Positions 42,424-51,278 of a DNA stretch of 64,000 bases are shown here, piece after piece. The notes beneath the pieces are model-generated. The model was not told the origin of the DNA. It did no database searches and saw only the letters and a program-made list of their open reading frames with translations. Both the position numbers and the translations under genes were made by a program. Each line of letters starts with the position of its first letter. The stretch's first letter is position 1. The DNA comes from Pseudomonas sp. CFBP 13711 (GTDB lineage Bacteria; Pseudomonadota; Gammaproteobacteria; Pseudomonadales; Pseudomonadaceae), in contig NZ_JACYVI010000019.1 of assembly GCF_014842265.1 (NCBI RefSeq), forward strand, positions 20,467-84,466. The letters run 5' to 3'.

Positions 42424-44205
42424 ATGACTGCAGACACCGCTCTGTACATCCCGCCTCACAAGGCTGACGACCAAGAGGTCGTCGTTGAACTCCATAACCG
42501 TTTTGGCGCTGAAGCCTTCAGCGCCCAGTCCACCGTCACTGGCATGCCCGTGCTGTGGGTGCAACGTGCGCGGCTGATCGAAATCCTGACCTTCCTGCGT
42601 CAGATGCCCAAGCCGTACGTGATGCTGTACGACCTGCACGGCGTCGACGAACGCCTGCGCACCAAGCGCCGTGGCCTGCCGGACGCCGACTTCACCGTGT
42701 TCTATCACTTGATGTCGATAGAACGTAACAGCGACGTCATGCTCAAGGTCGCGCTGTCCGAAAGCGACCTGAGCATGCCGACCGTGACCAGCATCTGGCC
42801 GAACGCCAACTGGTACGAGCGTGAAGTCTGGGACATGTTCGGGATCGACTTCCCGGGCCACCCGCACCTGACCCGGATCATGATGCCGCCGACCTGGGAA
42901 GGTCACCCGCTGCGCAAGGATTTCCCGGCCCGCGCCACCGAATTCGACCCCTACAGCCTGACGCTGGCCAAGCAGCAACTGGAAGAGGAAGCCGCGCGTT
43001 TCCGTCCGGAAGACTGGGGCATGAAGCGTTCCGGCACCAACGAGGATTACATGTTCCTCAACCTGGGCCCGAACCACCCTTCGGCCCACGGTGCGTTCCG
43101 CATCATCCTGCAACTGGACGGCGAAGAGATCGTCGACTGCGTGCCTGACATCGGTTACCACCACCGTGGCGCCGAGAAAATGGCCGAGCGCCAGTCCTGG
43201 CACAGCTACATTCCGTACACCGACCGCATCGATTACCTCGGCGGCGTGATGAATAACCTGCCTTACGTGCTCTCGGTCGAGAAACTGGCCGGCATCACCG
43301 TGCCGGATCGGGTCAACGTCATCCGCATCATGATGTCCGAGTTCTTCCGTATCACCAGCCACCTGCTGTTCCTGGGGACCTACATCCAGGACGTGGGCGC
43401 CATGACCCCGGTGTTCTTCACGTTCACCGACCGTCAGCGCGCCTACACCGTGATCGAAGCCGTCACCGGTTTCCGTCTGCACCCGGCCTGGTTCCGCATC
43501 GGCGGTGTCGCCCACGACCTGCCGCGCGGCTGGGAAAAACTGGTCAAGGATTTCATCGACTGGATGCCCAAGCGTCTCGACGAGTACACCAAGGCAGCGC
43601 TGCAGAACAGCATCCTCAAGGGTCGTACCGTCGGCGTCGCTGCGTACAACACCAAGGAAGCGCTGGAATGGGGCGTCACCGGGCCCAGCCTGCGCGCGAC
43701 CGGTCTGGACTTCGACCTGCGCAAGGCACGTCCGTATTCGGGTTACGAGAACTTCGAATTCGAAGTGCCCCTGGCCCACGACGGCGACGCCTACGATCGC
43801 TGCATGGTCCGCGTCGAAGAGATGCGCCAGAGCCTGAAAATCATCGAGCAGTGCATGCGCAACATGCCGGCCGGCCCGTACAAGGCGGATCACCCGCTGA
43901 CCACGCCGCCGCCGAAAGAACGCACCCTGCAGCACATCGAAACCCTGATCACCCACTTCCTGCAGGTTTCGTGGGGCCCGGTCATGCCGGCCAACGAATC
44001 TTTCCAGATGATCGAAGCGACCAAGGGCATCAACAGTTATTACCTGACGAGCGACGGCGGCACCATGAGCTACCGTACCCGGATTCGCACCCCAAGCTAC
44101 CCGCACCTGCAGCAGATCCCTTCGGTGATCAAAGGCAGCATGGTCGCGGACTTGATTGCGTACCTGGGTAGTATCGATTTCGTTATGGCCGACGTGGACC
44201 GCTAA
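42424..44205 (+). CDS. nuoCD: NADH-quinone oxidoreductase subunit C/D (fused)
   Basis: This 593-residue fusion of the 30-kDa (about 1-190) and 49-kDa (about 200-593) subunits is standard in gamma-proteobacteria. NWYEREVWDMFGI closes NuoC. LGPNHPSAHG, YHHRGAEKMAE and the C-terminal GSIDFVMADVDR belong to NuoD, which forms the quinone cavity with NuoB. Confidence 0.98.
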   Translation: MTADTALYIPPHKADDQEVVVELHNRFGAEAFSAQSTVTGMPVLWVQRARLIEILTFLRQMPKPYVMLYDLHGVDERLRTKRRGLPDADFTVFYHLMSIERNSDVMLKVALSESDLSMPTVTSIWPNANWYEREVWDMFGIDFPGHPHLTRIMMPPTWEGHPLRKDFPARATEFDPYSLTLAKQQLEEEAARFRPEDWGMKRSGTNEDYMFLNLGPNHPSAHGAFRIILQLDGEEIVDCVPDIGYHHRGAEKMAERQSWHSYIPYTDRIDYLGGVMNNLPYVLSVEKLAGITVPDRVNVIRIMMSEFFRITSHLLFLGTYIQDVGAMTPVFFTFTDRQRAYTVIEAVTGFRLHPAWFRIGGVAHDLPRGWEKLVKDFIDWMPKRLDEYTKAALQNSILKGRTVGVAAYNTKEALEWGVTGPSLRATGLDFDLRKARPYSGYENFEFEVPLAHDGDAYDRCMVRVEEMRQSLKIIEQCMRNMPAGPYKADHPLTTPPPKERTLQHIETLITHFLQVSWGPVMPANESFQMIEATKGINSYYLTSDGGTMSYRTRIRTPSYPHLQQIPSVIKGSMVADLIAYLGSIDFVMADVDR

Positions 44206-44207
44206 GC

Positions 44208-44705
44208 ATGAACAGCACGCTTATCCAGACAGACCGTTTCGCCCTGAGCGAATCCGAGCGCTCGGCCATCGAGCACGAAATGCATCACTACGAGGACCCG
44301 CGCGCGGCGTCCATCGAAGCCCTGAAGATTGTTCAGAAGGAACGCGGCTGGGTGCCGGACGGCGCCATCTACGCCATCGGCGAAGTGCTGGGCATCCCTG
44401 CCAGCGACGTTGAAGGCGTGGCGACGTTCTATAGCCAGATCTTCCGTCAGCCGGTAGGCCGCCACATCATTCGCGTCTGCAACAGCATGGTCTGTTTCAT
44501 CGCGGGTCACGAAGACATCGTCAGCGAGATTCAGAGCAAGCTGGGCATCGGCCTGGGTCAGACCACCGCCGACGGCCGCTTCACGCTGCTGCCGGCCTGC
44601 TGCCTGGGCAACTGCGACAAGGCGCCGGCGGTCATGATCGACGACGACACTTTCGGCAATCTACAGCCTGCGGGCGTCGCCCCGCTGCTGGAGGGTTACG
44701 TATGA
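44208..44705 (+). CDS. nuoE: NADH-quinone oxidoreductase subunit E
   Basis: This 165-residue thioredoxin-like subunit carries the [2Fe-2S] cluster N1a. The cysteines are in RVCNSMVCFI and ACCLGNCDKAP. It overlaps nuoF by 4 bases. Confidence 0.97.
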   Translation: MNSTLIQTDRFALSESERSAIEHEMHHYEDPRAASIEALKIVQKERGWVPDGAIYAIGEVLGIPASDVEGVATFYSQIFRQPVGRHIIRVCNSMVCFIAGHEDIVSEIQSKLGIGLGQTTADGRFTLLPACCLGNCDKAPAVMIDDDTFGNLQPAGVAPLLEGYV

Positions 44706-46060
44706 CCATCACTTCCTTCGGCCCCGCCAACCTCATCACCCGCGCTCCGGAAACCCATCCGCTGACCTGGCGTCTGCGCGATGACGGCGAGCCGGTGTGG
44801 CTCGATGAATACCAGAAGAAAGACGGTTACGCAGCGGCGCGCAAAGCGTTCGCCACACTGTCGCCTGACGAAATCGTCCAGGCCGTCAAAGACTCCGGCC
44901 TCAAGGGTCGCGGCGGCGCAGGCTTCCCCACGGGCGTGAAGTGGGGGCTGATGCCCAAAGACGAATCCATGAACATCCGTTACCTGCTGTGTAACGCCGA
45001 TGAAATGGAGCCGAACACCTGGAAGGACCGCATGCTGATGGAGCAACAGCCCCATCTGCTGATCGAAGGCATGCTGATCAGTGCACGCGCGCTGAAGGCC
45101 TACCGCGGTTACATCTTCCTGCGCGGCGAATACACCACTGCGGCCGTGCACCTGCGCCGTGCGGTAAAAGAAGCCGAAGCGGCCGGCCTGCTGGGCAAGA
45201 ACATCCTCGGCAGCGGTTTTGATTTCGAGCTGATCGTGCACACCGGCGCAGGGCGTTACATCTGCGGCGAAGAAACCGCACTGATCAACTCCCTCGAAGG
45301 CCGTCGCGCCAATCCGCGCTCCAAGCCGCCCTTCCCCGCTGCGGTGGGCGTATGGGGCAAGCCGACCTGCGTGAACAACGTCGAGACGCTGTGCAACGTC
45401 CCGGCCATCGTCAACAACGGCAACGACTGGTACAAGTCCCTCGCCCGCGAAGGCAGCGAAGACCACGGCACCAAGCTGATGGGTTTCTCCGGCAAGGTGA
45501 AGAACCCCGGCCTGTGGGAACTGCCATTCGGCCTGCCGGCCCGCGAGCTGTTCGAAGACTACGCCGGCGGCATGCGCGACGGCTTCAAGCTCAAGTGCTG
45601 GCAGCCCGGCGGCGCCGGTACCGGCTTCCTGTTGCCGGAACACCTCGACTGCCAGTTCTACGCCGGCGGCGTGGCCAAGGTCGGCACCCGGATGGGTACC
45701 GGTCTGGCGATGGCGGTGGACGACAAGGTCAACATGGTCTCGCTGCTGCGCAACATGGAAGAGTTCTTCGCCCAGGAGTCGTGCGGGTTCTGCACGCCGT
45801 GCCGCGATGGCTTGCCGTGGAGCGTGAAGATGCTGCGCGCCCTCGAAAACGGTCAGGGTCAACCGGGCGATATCGAGACGCTGCTGGGGTTGGTCAACTT
45901 CCTCGGCCCAGGCAAAACCTTCTGCGCCCACGCACCGGGCGCCGTGGAACCTCTGGGCAGCGCGATCAAGTACTTCCGGCCGGAATTCGAGGCAGGCATC
46001 GCACCGACACGTGCGGGCGACCTCAATCAGGTCATCAGTCCGACCATGGTCGGCGCATAA
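44702..46060 (+). CDS. nuoF: NADH-quinone oxidoreductase subunit F
   Basis: This 452-residue subunit binds NADH and FMN and carries cluster N3. GRGGAGFPTGVKWGLMP binds FMN and NADH, RYICGEETALINSLEG follows, and the cluster site is ESCGFCTPCRDG. Confidence 0.98.
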   Translation: MTITSFGPANLITRAPETHPLTWRLRDDGEPVWLDEYQKKDGYAAARKAFATLSPDEIVQAVKDSGLKGRGGAGFPTGVKWGLMPKDESMNIRYLLCNADEMEPNTWKDRMLMEQQPHLLIEGMLISARALKAYRGYIFLRGEYTTAAVHLRRAVKEAEAAGLLGKNILGSGFDFELIVHTGAGRYICGEETALINSLEGRRANPRSKPPFPAAVGVWGKPTCVNNVETLCNVPAIVNNGNDWYKSLAREGSEDHGTKLMGFSGKVKNPGLWELPFGLPARELFEDYAGGMRDGFKLKCWQPGGAGTGFLLPEHLDCQFYAGGVAKVGTRMGTGLAMAVDDKVNMVSLLRNMEEFFAQESCGFCTPCRDGLPWSVKMLRALENGQGQPGDIETLLGLVNFLGPGKTFCAHAPGAVEPLGSAIKYFRPEFEAGIAPTRAGDLNQVISPTMVGA

Positions 46061-46194
46061 CACAATAAACGGTCGGCGGCTCACAAGGCCGCCTTCCCTG
46101 CATCCGACGACGCCGCGAGGCTGTTTGAGTCGGATGGCACCGAGATTCCATTAGCCACGCCCGCTGACACCGGGCCAACGAAGAACTTTGAACC
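46061..46194 (+). other. gap between nuoF and nuoG with hairpin
   Basis: This 134-bp spacer is the longest inside the nuo operon. It contains a GGCGGC...GCCGCC hairpin near 46075-46093 without a T-run, so it is more likely an RNA-processing or stability element than a terminator. Confidence 0.4.
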
Positions 46195-48906
46195 ATGGCC
46201 ACTATCCACGTAGACGGCAAAGCGCTCGAAGTCGATGGCGCAGACAACCTGTTACAGGCGTGTCTGTCGCTGGGCCTCGACATCCCTTATTTCTGCTGGC
46301 ATCCGGCACTTGGCAGTGTTGGCGCCTGTCGCCAGTGCGCGGTCAAGCAGTACACCGACGAGAACGACACCCGTGGTCGTATCGTCATGTCCTGCATGAC
46401 ACCCGCCACTGACAACACCTGGATCTCCATCGAAGACGACGAATCCAAGGCGTTTCGCGCCAGCGTCGTCGAATGGCTGATGACCAACCACCCGCACGAC
46501 TGCCCGGTCTGCGAGGAAGGCGGTCACTGTCATTTGCAGGACATGACGGTGATGACCGGCCACAACGAGCGCCGCTATCGCTTCACCAAGCGCACCCACC
46601 AGAATCAGGAGCTGGGGCCGTTCATCGCACACGAGATGAACCGCTGCATCGCCTGCTATCGCTGCGTGCGCTTCTATAAGGACTACGCTGGCGGCACTGA
46701 CCTCGGCGTGTTCGGCGCCCACGACAACGTGTACTTCGGTCGCGTTGAAGACGGCACCCTGGAAAGCGAGTTCTCCGGCAACCTCACCGAGGTCTGCCCG
46801 ACCGGTGTATTCACCGACAAGACCCACTCCGAGCGCTACAACCGGAAATGGGACATGCAGTTCTCGCCGAGCATCTGCCACGGCTGCTCAAGCGGCTGCA
46901 ACATCAGCCCGGGCGAACGTTATGGCGAAATCCGCCGTATTGAGAACCGCTACAACGGTTCGGTGAACCAGTATTTCCTCTGCGACCGTGGCCGTTTCGG
47001 TTATGGCTACGTCAACCGCACGGACCGTCCACGCCAGCCGCTGGCCGAAGGCATCAAGCTGGGCCTGGACGCTGCGCTGGATAAAGCGGCTGACCTGCTG
47101 CGCGGGCGCAACATCGTCGGCATCGGTTCGCCCCGCGCCAGCCTGGAAAGCAACTTCGCCCTGCGCGAACTGGTCGGCGCCGAGCATTTCTACTCGGGCA
47201 TCGAAGCCGGTGAGCTGGAGCGTCTGCGCCTGATCGCCCAAGTGCTGAAAGACAGCCCGCTGCCGATCCCGACCTTGCGTGAAGTCGAAGAGCACGACGC
47301 CGTGTTCATCCTTGGCGAAGACGTCACCCAGACCGCTGCGCGCATGGCCCTCGGCTTGCGTCAGTCGGTGAAGAACAAAGCCGAAGACATGGCCGCTGCG
47401 ATGAAAGTCCAGCCATGGCTTGACGCTGCGGTGAAGAACATCGGTCAGCACGAGTTGAACCCTCTGTTCATCGCCAGCCTCACCGACACCCGCCTCGACG
47501 ACATCGCCGAAGAGTGCGTGCACGCGGCGCCTGACGACCTGGCGCGCATCGGTTTCGCGGTGGCCCACGCCATCGACCCGAGCGCTCCGGCCGTTGTCGG
47601 CCTGGACAGCGAAGCGCTGGAACTGGCCGAGCGCATTGCCACCGCGTTGCTTGAAGCCAAGCGCCCACTGATCGTCTCCGGCGCCTCGCTGGGTTCGAAC
47701 GCGCTGATCGAAGCCGCGGCGAACATCGCCAAAGCCTTGAAGCTGCGCGACAAGCAGGGTTCGCTGAGCCTGATCGTGCCGGAAGCCAACAGCATGGGCC
47801 TGACCCTGTTCGGTGGCGACTCGGTCGACGCTGCGCTGCAGGCCGTGATTTCCGGCCAGGCCGACGCCATCGTCGTGCTGGAAAACGACCTGTTTACCCG
47901 CGTGGACGCGGCAACGGTCGAGGCTGCATTGAAGGCCGCCAAAGTGGTCATCGTTGCCGATCACCAGAAGACCGCCACCACCGACCGCGCGCATCTGGTG
48001 CTGCCGGCTGCAAGCTTTGCCGAAGGCGACGGTACGCTGGTCAGCCAGGAAGGCCGCGCCCAGCGCTTCTTCCAGGTCTTTGATCCAACTTACCTGGACG
48101 CAAGCATTCTGGTTCACGAAGGCTGGCGCTGGCTGCATGCCCTGCGCGCTACCCTGTTGAATCAGCCGGTTGACTGGACTCAGCTCGACCACGTCACTGC
48201 CGCCTGCGCCGCCAGCAATCCGCAACTGGCCGGCATCGTCGGTGCTGCGCCGTCTGCTGCGTTCCGCATCAAGGGCCTGAAACTGGCTCGCGAGCCGCTG
48301 CGTTACAGCGGCCGGACCGCCATGCGCGCCAATATTAGCGTCCATGAACCGCGTACGCCGCAGGACAAAGACACCGCGTTCGCGTTCTCGATGGAAGGTT
48401 ACTCGGGCTCTGCCGAACCCCGCTCCCAGGTGCCGTTCGCCTGGTCGCCGGGCTGGAACTCGCCACAGGCGTGGAACAAGTTCCAGGACGAAGTCGGTGG
48501 TCACCTGCGTGCTGGCGATCCGGGCGTGCGCCTGATCGAAAGCAGCGGCGACAAGCTGGGCTGGTTCGCCAACGTCCCGCGTGCCTTCTCCCCTGCACAA
48601 GGGACCTGGCAAGTCGTGCCGTTCTATCACCTGTTCGGCAGCGAGGAGACTTCCTCCAAAGCCGCACCGGTTCAAGAGCGCATTCCTCAGGCGTATGTGG
48701 CGCTGGCCAAGTCCGAAGCGGACCGTCTGGGCGTCAACGACGGCGCACTGCTGAGCCTGAGCGTTGCCGGACAGACACTGCGTCTGCCGCTGCGCATCAG
48801 TGAAGAACTGGGCGCAGGCCTGGTGGCATTGCCGTCCGGTCTGGCGGGCATTCCTCCGGCGTTGTTCGGCAAAACCGTCGACGCACTGCAGGAGGCCGCT
48901 CAATGA
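46195..48906 (+). CDS. nuoG: NADH-quinone oxidoreductase subunit G
   Basis: This 903-residue subunit holds N1b, N4 and N5 plus the extra N7 cluster. Motifs: PYFCWHPALGSVGACRQC, HPHDCPVCEEGGHCHLQD, CIACYRCVRFY and CHGCSSGCNISPGERYG (N7). A molybdopterin-oxidoreductase-like fold without a cofactor follows. Confidence 0.97.
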   Translation: MATIHVDGKALEVDGADNLLQACLSLGLDIPYFCWHPALGSVGACRQCAVKQYTDENDTRGRIVMSCMTPATDNTWISIEDDESKAFRASVVEWLMTNHPHDCPVCEEGGHCHLQDMTVMTGHNERRYRFTKRTHQNQELGPFIAHEMNRCIACYRCVRFYKDYAGGTDLGVFGAHDNVYFGRVEDGTLESEFSGNLTEVCPTGVFTDKTHSERYNRKWDMQFSPSICHGCSSGCNISPGERYGEIRRIENRYNGSVNQYFLCDRGRFGYGYVNRTDRPRQPLAEGIKLGLDAALDKAADLLRGRNIVGIGSPRASLESNFALRELVGAEHFYSGIEAGELERLRLIAQVLKDSPLPIPTLREVEEHDAVFILGEDVTQTAARMALGLRQSVKNKAEDMAAAMKVQPWLDAAVKNIGQHELNPLFIASLTDTRLDDIAEECVHAAPDDLARIGFAVAHAIDPSAPAVVGLDSEALELAERIATALLEAKRPLIVSGASLGSNALIEAAANIAKALKLRDKQGSLSLIVPEANSMGLTLFGGDSVDAALQAVISGQADAIVVLENDLFTRVDAATVEAALKAAKVVIVADHQKTATTDRAHLVLPAASFAEGDGTLVSQEGRAQRFFQVFDPTYLDASILVHEGWRWLHALRATLLNQPVDWTQLDHVTAACAASNPQLAGIVGAAPSAAFRIKGLKLAREPLRYSGRTAMRANISVHEPRTPQDKDTAFAFSMEGYSGSAEPRSQVPFAWSPGWNSPQAWNKFQDEVGGHLRAGDPGVRLIESSGDKLGWFANVPRAFSPAQGTWQVVPFYHLFGSEETSSKAAPVQERIPQAYVALAKSEADRLGVNDGALLSLSVAGQTLRLPLRISEELGAGLVALPSGLAGIPPALFGKTVDALQEAAQ

Positions 48907-49892
48907 CCTGGTTCACCCCTGAAGTGATCGACTCGATCATCGCCGTCGTCAAGGCCATCGTGGTGCTGCTCGCCGTGGTGGTCTGCGGCGCGCTGCTCAG
49001 CTTCGTCGAACGTCGTCTGCTGGGCTGGTGGCAGGACCGTTACGGGCCGAACCGCGTCGGTCCGTTCGGCATGTTCCAGATCGCCGCCGACATGCTGAAA
49101 ATGTTCTTTAAAGAGGACTGGAACCCGCCCTTCGTCGACCGGGTGATCTTCACCCTGGCGCCGGTGGTGGCCATGAGCGCGCTGTTGATCGCGTTCTCGG
49201 TCATCCCGGTGACCCAGACCTGGGTGGTCGCCGACCTGAACATCGGTCTGCTGTTCTTCTTCGCCATGGCCGGTCTGTCGGTCTATGCGGTGCTGTTCGC
49301 CGGTTGGTCATCGAACAACAAGTACGCCCTGCTGGGCAGCTTGCGTGCCTCGGCGCAGACCGTGTCGTACGAAGTGTTCCTCGGCCTGTCACTGATGGGC
49401 ATCGTGGTGCAGGTTGGTTCGTTCAACATGGGCGACATCGTCAAGTACCAGGCCGATCACCTGTGGTTCATCATTCCGCAGTTCTTCGGCTTCTGTACCT
49501 TCTTCATCGCTGGCGTCGCCGTGACTCACCGTCACCCGTTCGACCAGCCGGAAGCGGAACAGGAACTGGCCGACGGTTACCACATTGAATACGCCGGCAT
49601 GAAATGGGGCATGTTCTTCGTCGGTGAGTACATCGGCATCATCCTGATCTCGGCGCTGCTGGTGACCCTGTTCTTCGGTGGCTGGCATGGCCCGTTCGAT
49701 ATCCTGCCGCAACTGTCGTTCATGTGGTTTGCCCTGAAAACCGCGTTCTTCATCATGCTGTTCATCCTGTTGCGTGCTTCGATCCCTCGTCCGCGTTATG
49801 ACCAGGTGATGGATTTCAGCTGGAAGTTCTGCTTGCCACTGACCCTGATCAATTTGCTGGTGACCGCTGCGGTCGTCTTGGCGGCTCAGTGA
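48903..49892 (+). CDS. nuoH: NADH-quinone oxidoreductase subunit H
   Basis: This 329-residue membrane subunit links the quinone site to the proton channels. ERRLLGWWQDRYGPNRVGPFG and the acidic loop DQPEAEQELADGYHIEYAG are conserved. It has about eight helices and overlaps nuoG by 4 bases. Confidence 0.98.
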   Translation: MTWFTPEVIDSIIAVVKAIVVLLAVVVCGALLSFVERRLLGWWQDRYGPNRVGPFGMFQIAADMLKMFFKEDWNPPFVDRVIFTLAPVVAMSALLIAFSVIPVTQTWVVADLNIGLLFFFAMAGLSVYAVLFAGWSSNNKYALLGSLRASAQTVSYEVFLGLSLMGIVVQVGSFNMGDIVKYQADHLWFIIPQFFGFCTFFIAGVAVTHRHPFDQPEAEQELADGYHIEYAGMKWGMFFVGEYIGIILISALLVTLFFGGWHGPFDILPQLSFMWFALKTAFFIMLFILLRASIPRPRYDQVMDFSWKFCLPLTLINLLVTAAVVLAAQ

Positions 49893-49903
49893 GGATTTGA
49901 CCC

Positions 49904-50452
49904 ATGTTCAAATATATTGGCGACATCGTTAAGGGTACGGGTACCCAGCTGCGCAGCTTGATCATGGTCTTCGGCCATGGCTTCCGTAAGCGTGACACCC
50001 TGCAATATCCGGAAGAGCAGGTCTATCTGCCGCCGCGCTACCGTGGCCGCATCGTCCTGACCCGCGACCCCGACGGCGAAGAGCGCTGCGTGGCGTGCAA
50101 CCTGTGCGCCGTGGCGTGCCCGGTGGGTTGCATCTCGCTGCAGAAGGCCGAGACCGACGACGGTCGTTGGTATCCGGAGTTCTTCCGCATCAATTTCTCG
50201 CGTTGCATCTTCTGCGGCATGTGTGAGGAAGCTTGCCCGACCACCGCGATCCAGCTGACACCGGATTTCGAGATGGCCGAGTTCAAACGTCAGGATCTGG
50301 TGTACGAGAAGGAAGATCTGCTGATCTCCGGCCCCGGCAAGAACCCTGATTACAACTTCTACCGCGTTGCGGGGATGGCCATCGCCGGCAAGCCGAAAGG
50401 CGATGCCCAGAACGAAGCCCAGCCCATCAACGTCAAGAGCTTGCTGCCTTAA
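49904..50452 (+). CDS. nuoI: NADH-quinone oxidoreductase subunit I
   Basis: This 182-residue ferredoxin-like subunit has two [4Fe-4S] motifs (N6a and N6b): CVACNLCAVACPVGCI and CIFCGMCEEACPTTAI. Confidence 0.98.
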   Translation: MFKYIGDIVKGTGTQLRSLIMVFGHGFRKRDTLQYPEEQVYLPPRYRGRIVLTRDPDGEERCVACNLCAVACPVGCISLQKAETDDGRWYPEFFRINFSRCIFCGMCEEACPTTAIQLTPDFEMAEFKRQDLVYEKEDLLISGPGKNPDYNFYRVAGMAIAGKPKGDAQNEAQPINVKSLLP

Positions 50453-50461
50453 GGAAGAAAG

Positions 50462-50962
50462 ATGGAATTCGCTTTCTATTTCGCATCCGGCATCGCTGTG
50501 GTGGCCACCCTTCGGGTGATCACCAACACAAACCCGGTGCACGCCCTGCTCTACCTGATCATTTCGCTGATAGCCGTGGCCATGACGTTCTTCAGTCTCG
50601 GTGCACCGTTTGCCGGTGCCCTGGAAGTCATCGCTTACGCGGGCGCCATCATGGTGCTGTTCGTCTTCGTGGTGATGATGCTGAACCTGGGCCCGGCCTC
50701 GGTTCAACAAGAACGCGCCTGGCTCAAACCCGGCATCTGGCTCGGCCCGATTCTGCTGGGCGGCCTGCTCCTGGCGGAGTTGATTTACGTGCTGTTCGCC
50801 AACTCCACCGGCGCTTCCATCGGTCACACCACGGTGGACGCCAAAGCCGTCGGCATCAGCCTGTTTGGCCCTTACCTGCTGGTTGTCGAACTCGCCTCGA
50901 TGCTGCTGCTTGCGGCAGCCGTGACGGCGTTCCATGTCGGCCGCAACGAGGCGAAGGAGTAA
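50462..50962 (+). CDS. nuoJ: NADH-quinone oxidoreductase subunit J
   Basis: This 166-residue membrane subunit has five helices. The conserved helix EVIAYAGAIMVLFVFVVMML contains the pi-bulge region of complex I. Confidence 0.97.
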   Translation: MEFAFYFASGIAVVATLRVITNTNPVHALLYLIISLIAVAMTFFSLGAPFAGALEVIAYAGAIMVLFVFVVMMLNLGPASVQQERAWLKPGIWLGPILLGGLLLAELIYVLFANSTGASIGHTTVDAKAVGISLFGPYLLVVELASMLLLAAAVTAFHVGRNEAKE

Positions 50963-50966
50963 AGCC

Positions 50967-51278
50967 ATGAACTCAGCAATCCCTCTGGAACATGGTCTGG
51001 CGGTCGCCGGCATCCTGTTCTGCCTCGGCCTGGCGGGCCTGTTGGTACGCCGCAACATTCTGTTCGTGTTGATGAGCCTGGAAATCATGATGAACGCAGC
51101 CGCGCTGGCCTTTGTCGTCGCGGGCAGCCGTTGGGCACAGCCTGACGGCCAGATCATGTTCATTCTGGTGATCAGCCTTGCCGCAGCCGAGGCCAGCATT
51201 GGCCTGGCGATTCTGCTGCAACTGTATCGCCGCTTCCACACGCTCGATATCGACGCTGCCAGCGAGATGCGCGGATGA
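50967..51278 (+). CDS. nuoK: NADH-quinone oxidoreductase subunit K
   Basis: This 102-residue subunit has three helices. The conserved glutamates lie in LMSLEIMMNAAAL and AAAEASIGLAI. The start at 50967 has AGGAG upstream, 50934 is rejected. It overlaps nuoL by 4 bases. Confidence 0.97.
   Translation: MNSAIPLEHGLAVAGILFCLGLAGLLVRRNILFVLMSLEIMMNAAALAFVVAGSRWAQPDGQIMFILVISLAAAEASIGLAILLQLYRRFHTLDIDAASEMRG

Noticed and set aside
42262..44106. 614-residue minus-strand frame opposite nuoCD
   Set aside because: Shadow of nuoCD without family features.
46888..48903. 671-residue minus-strand frame opposite nuoG
   Set aside because: Shadow of nuoG without family features.
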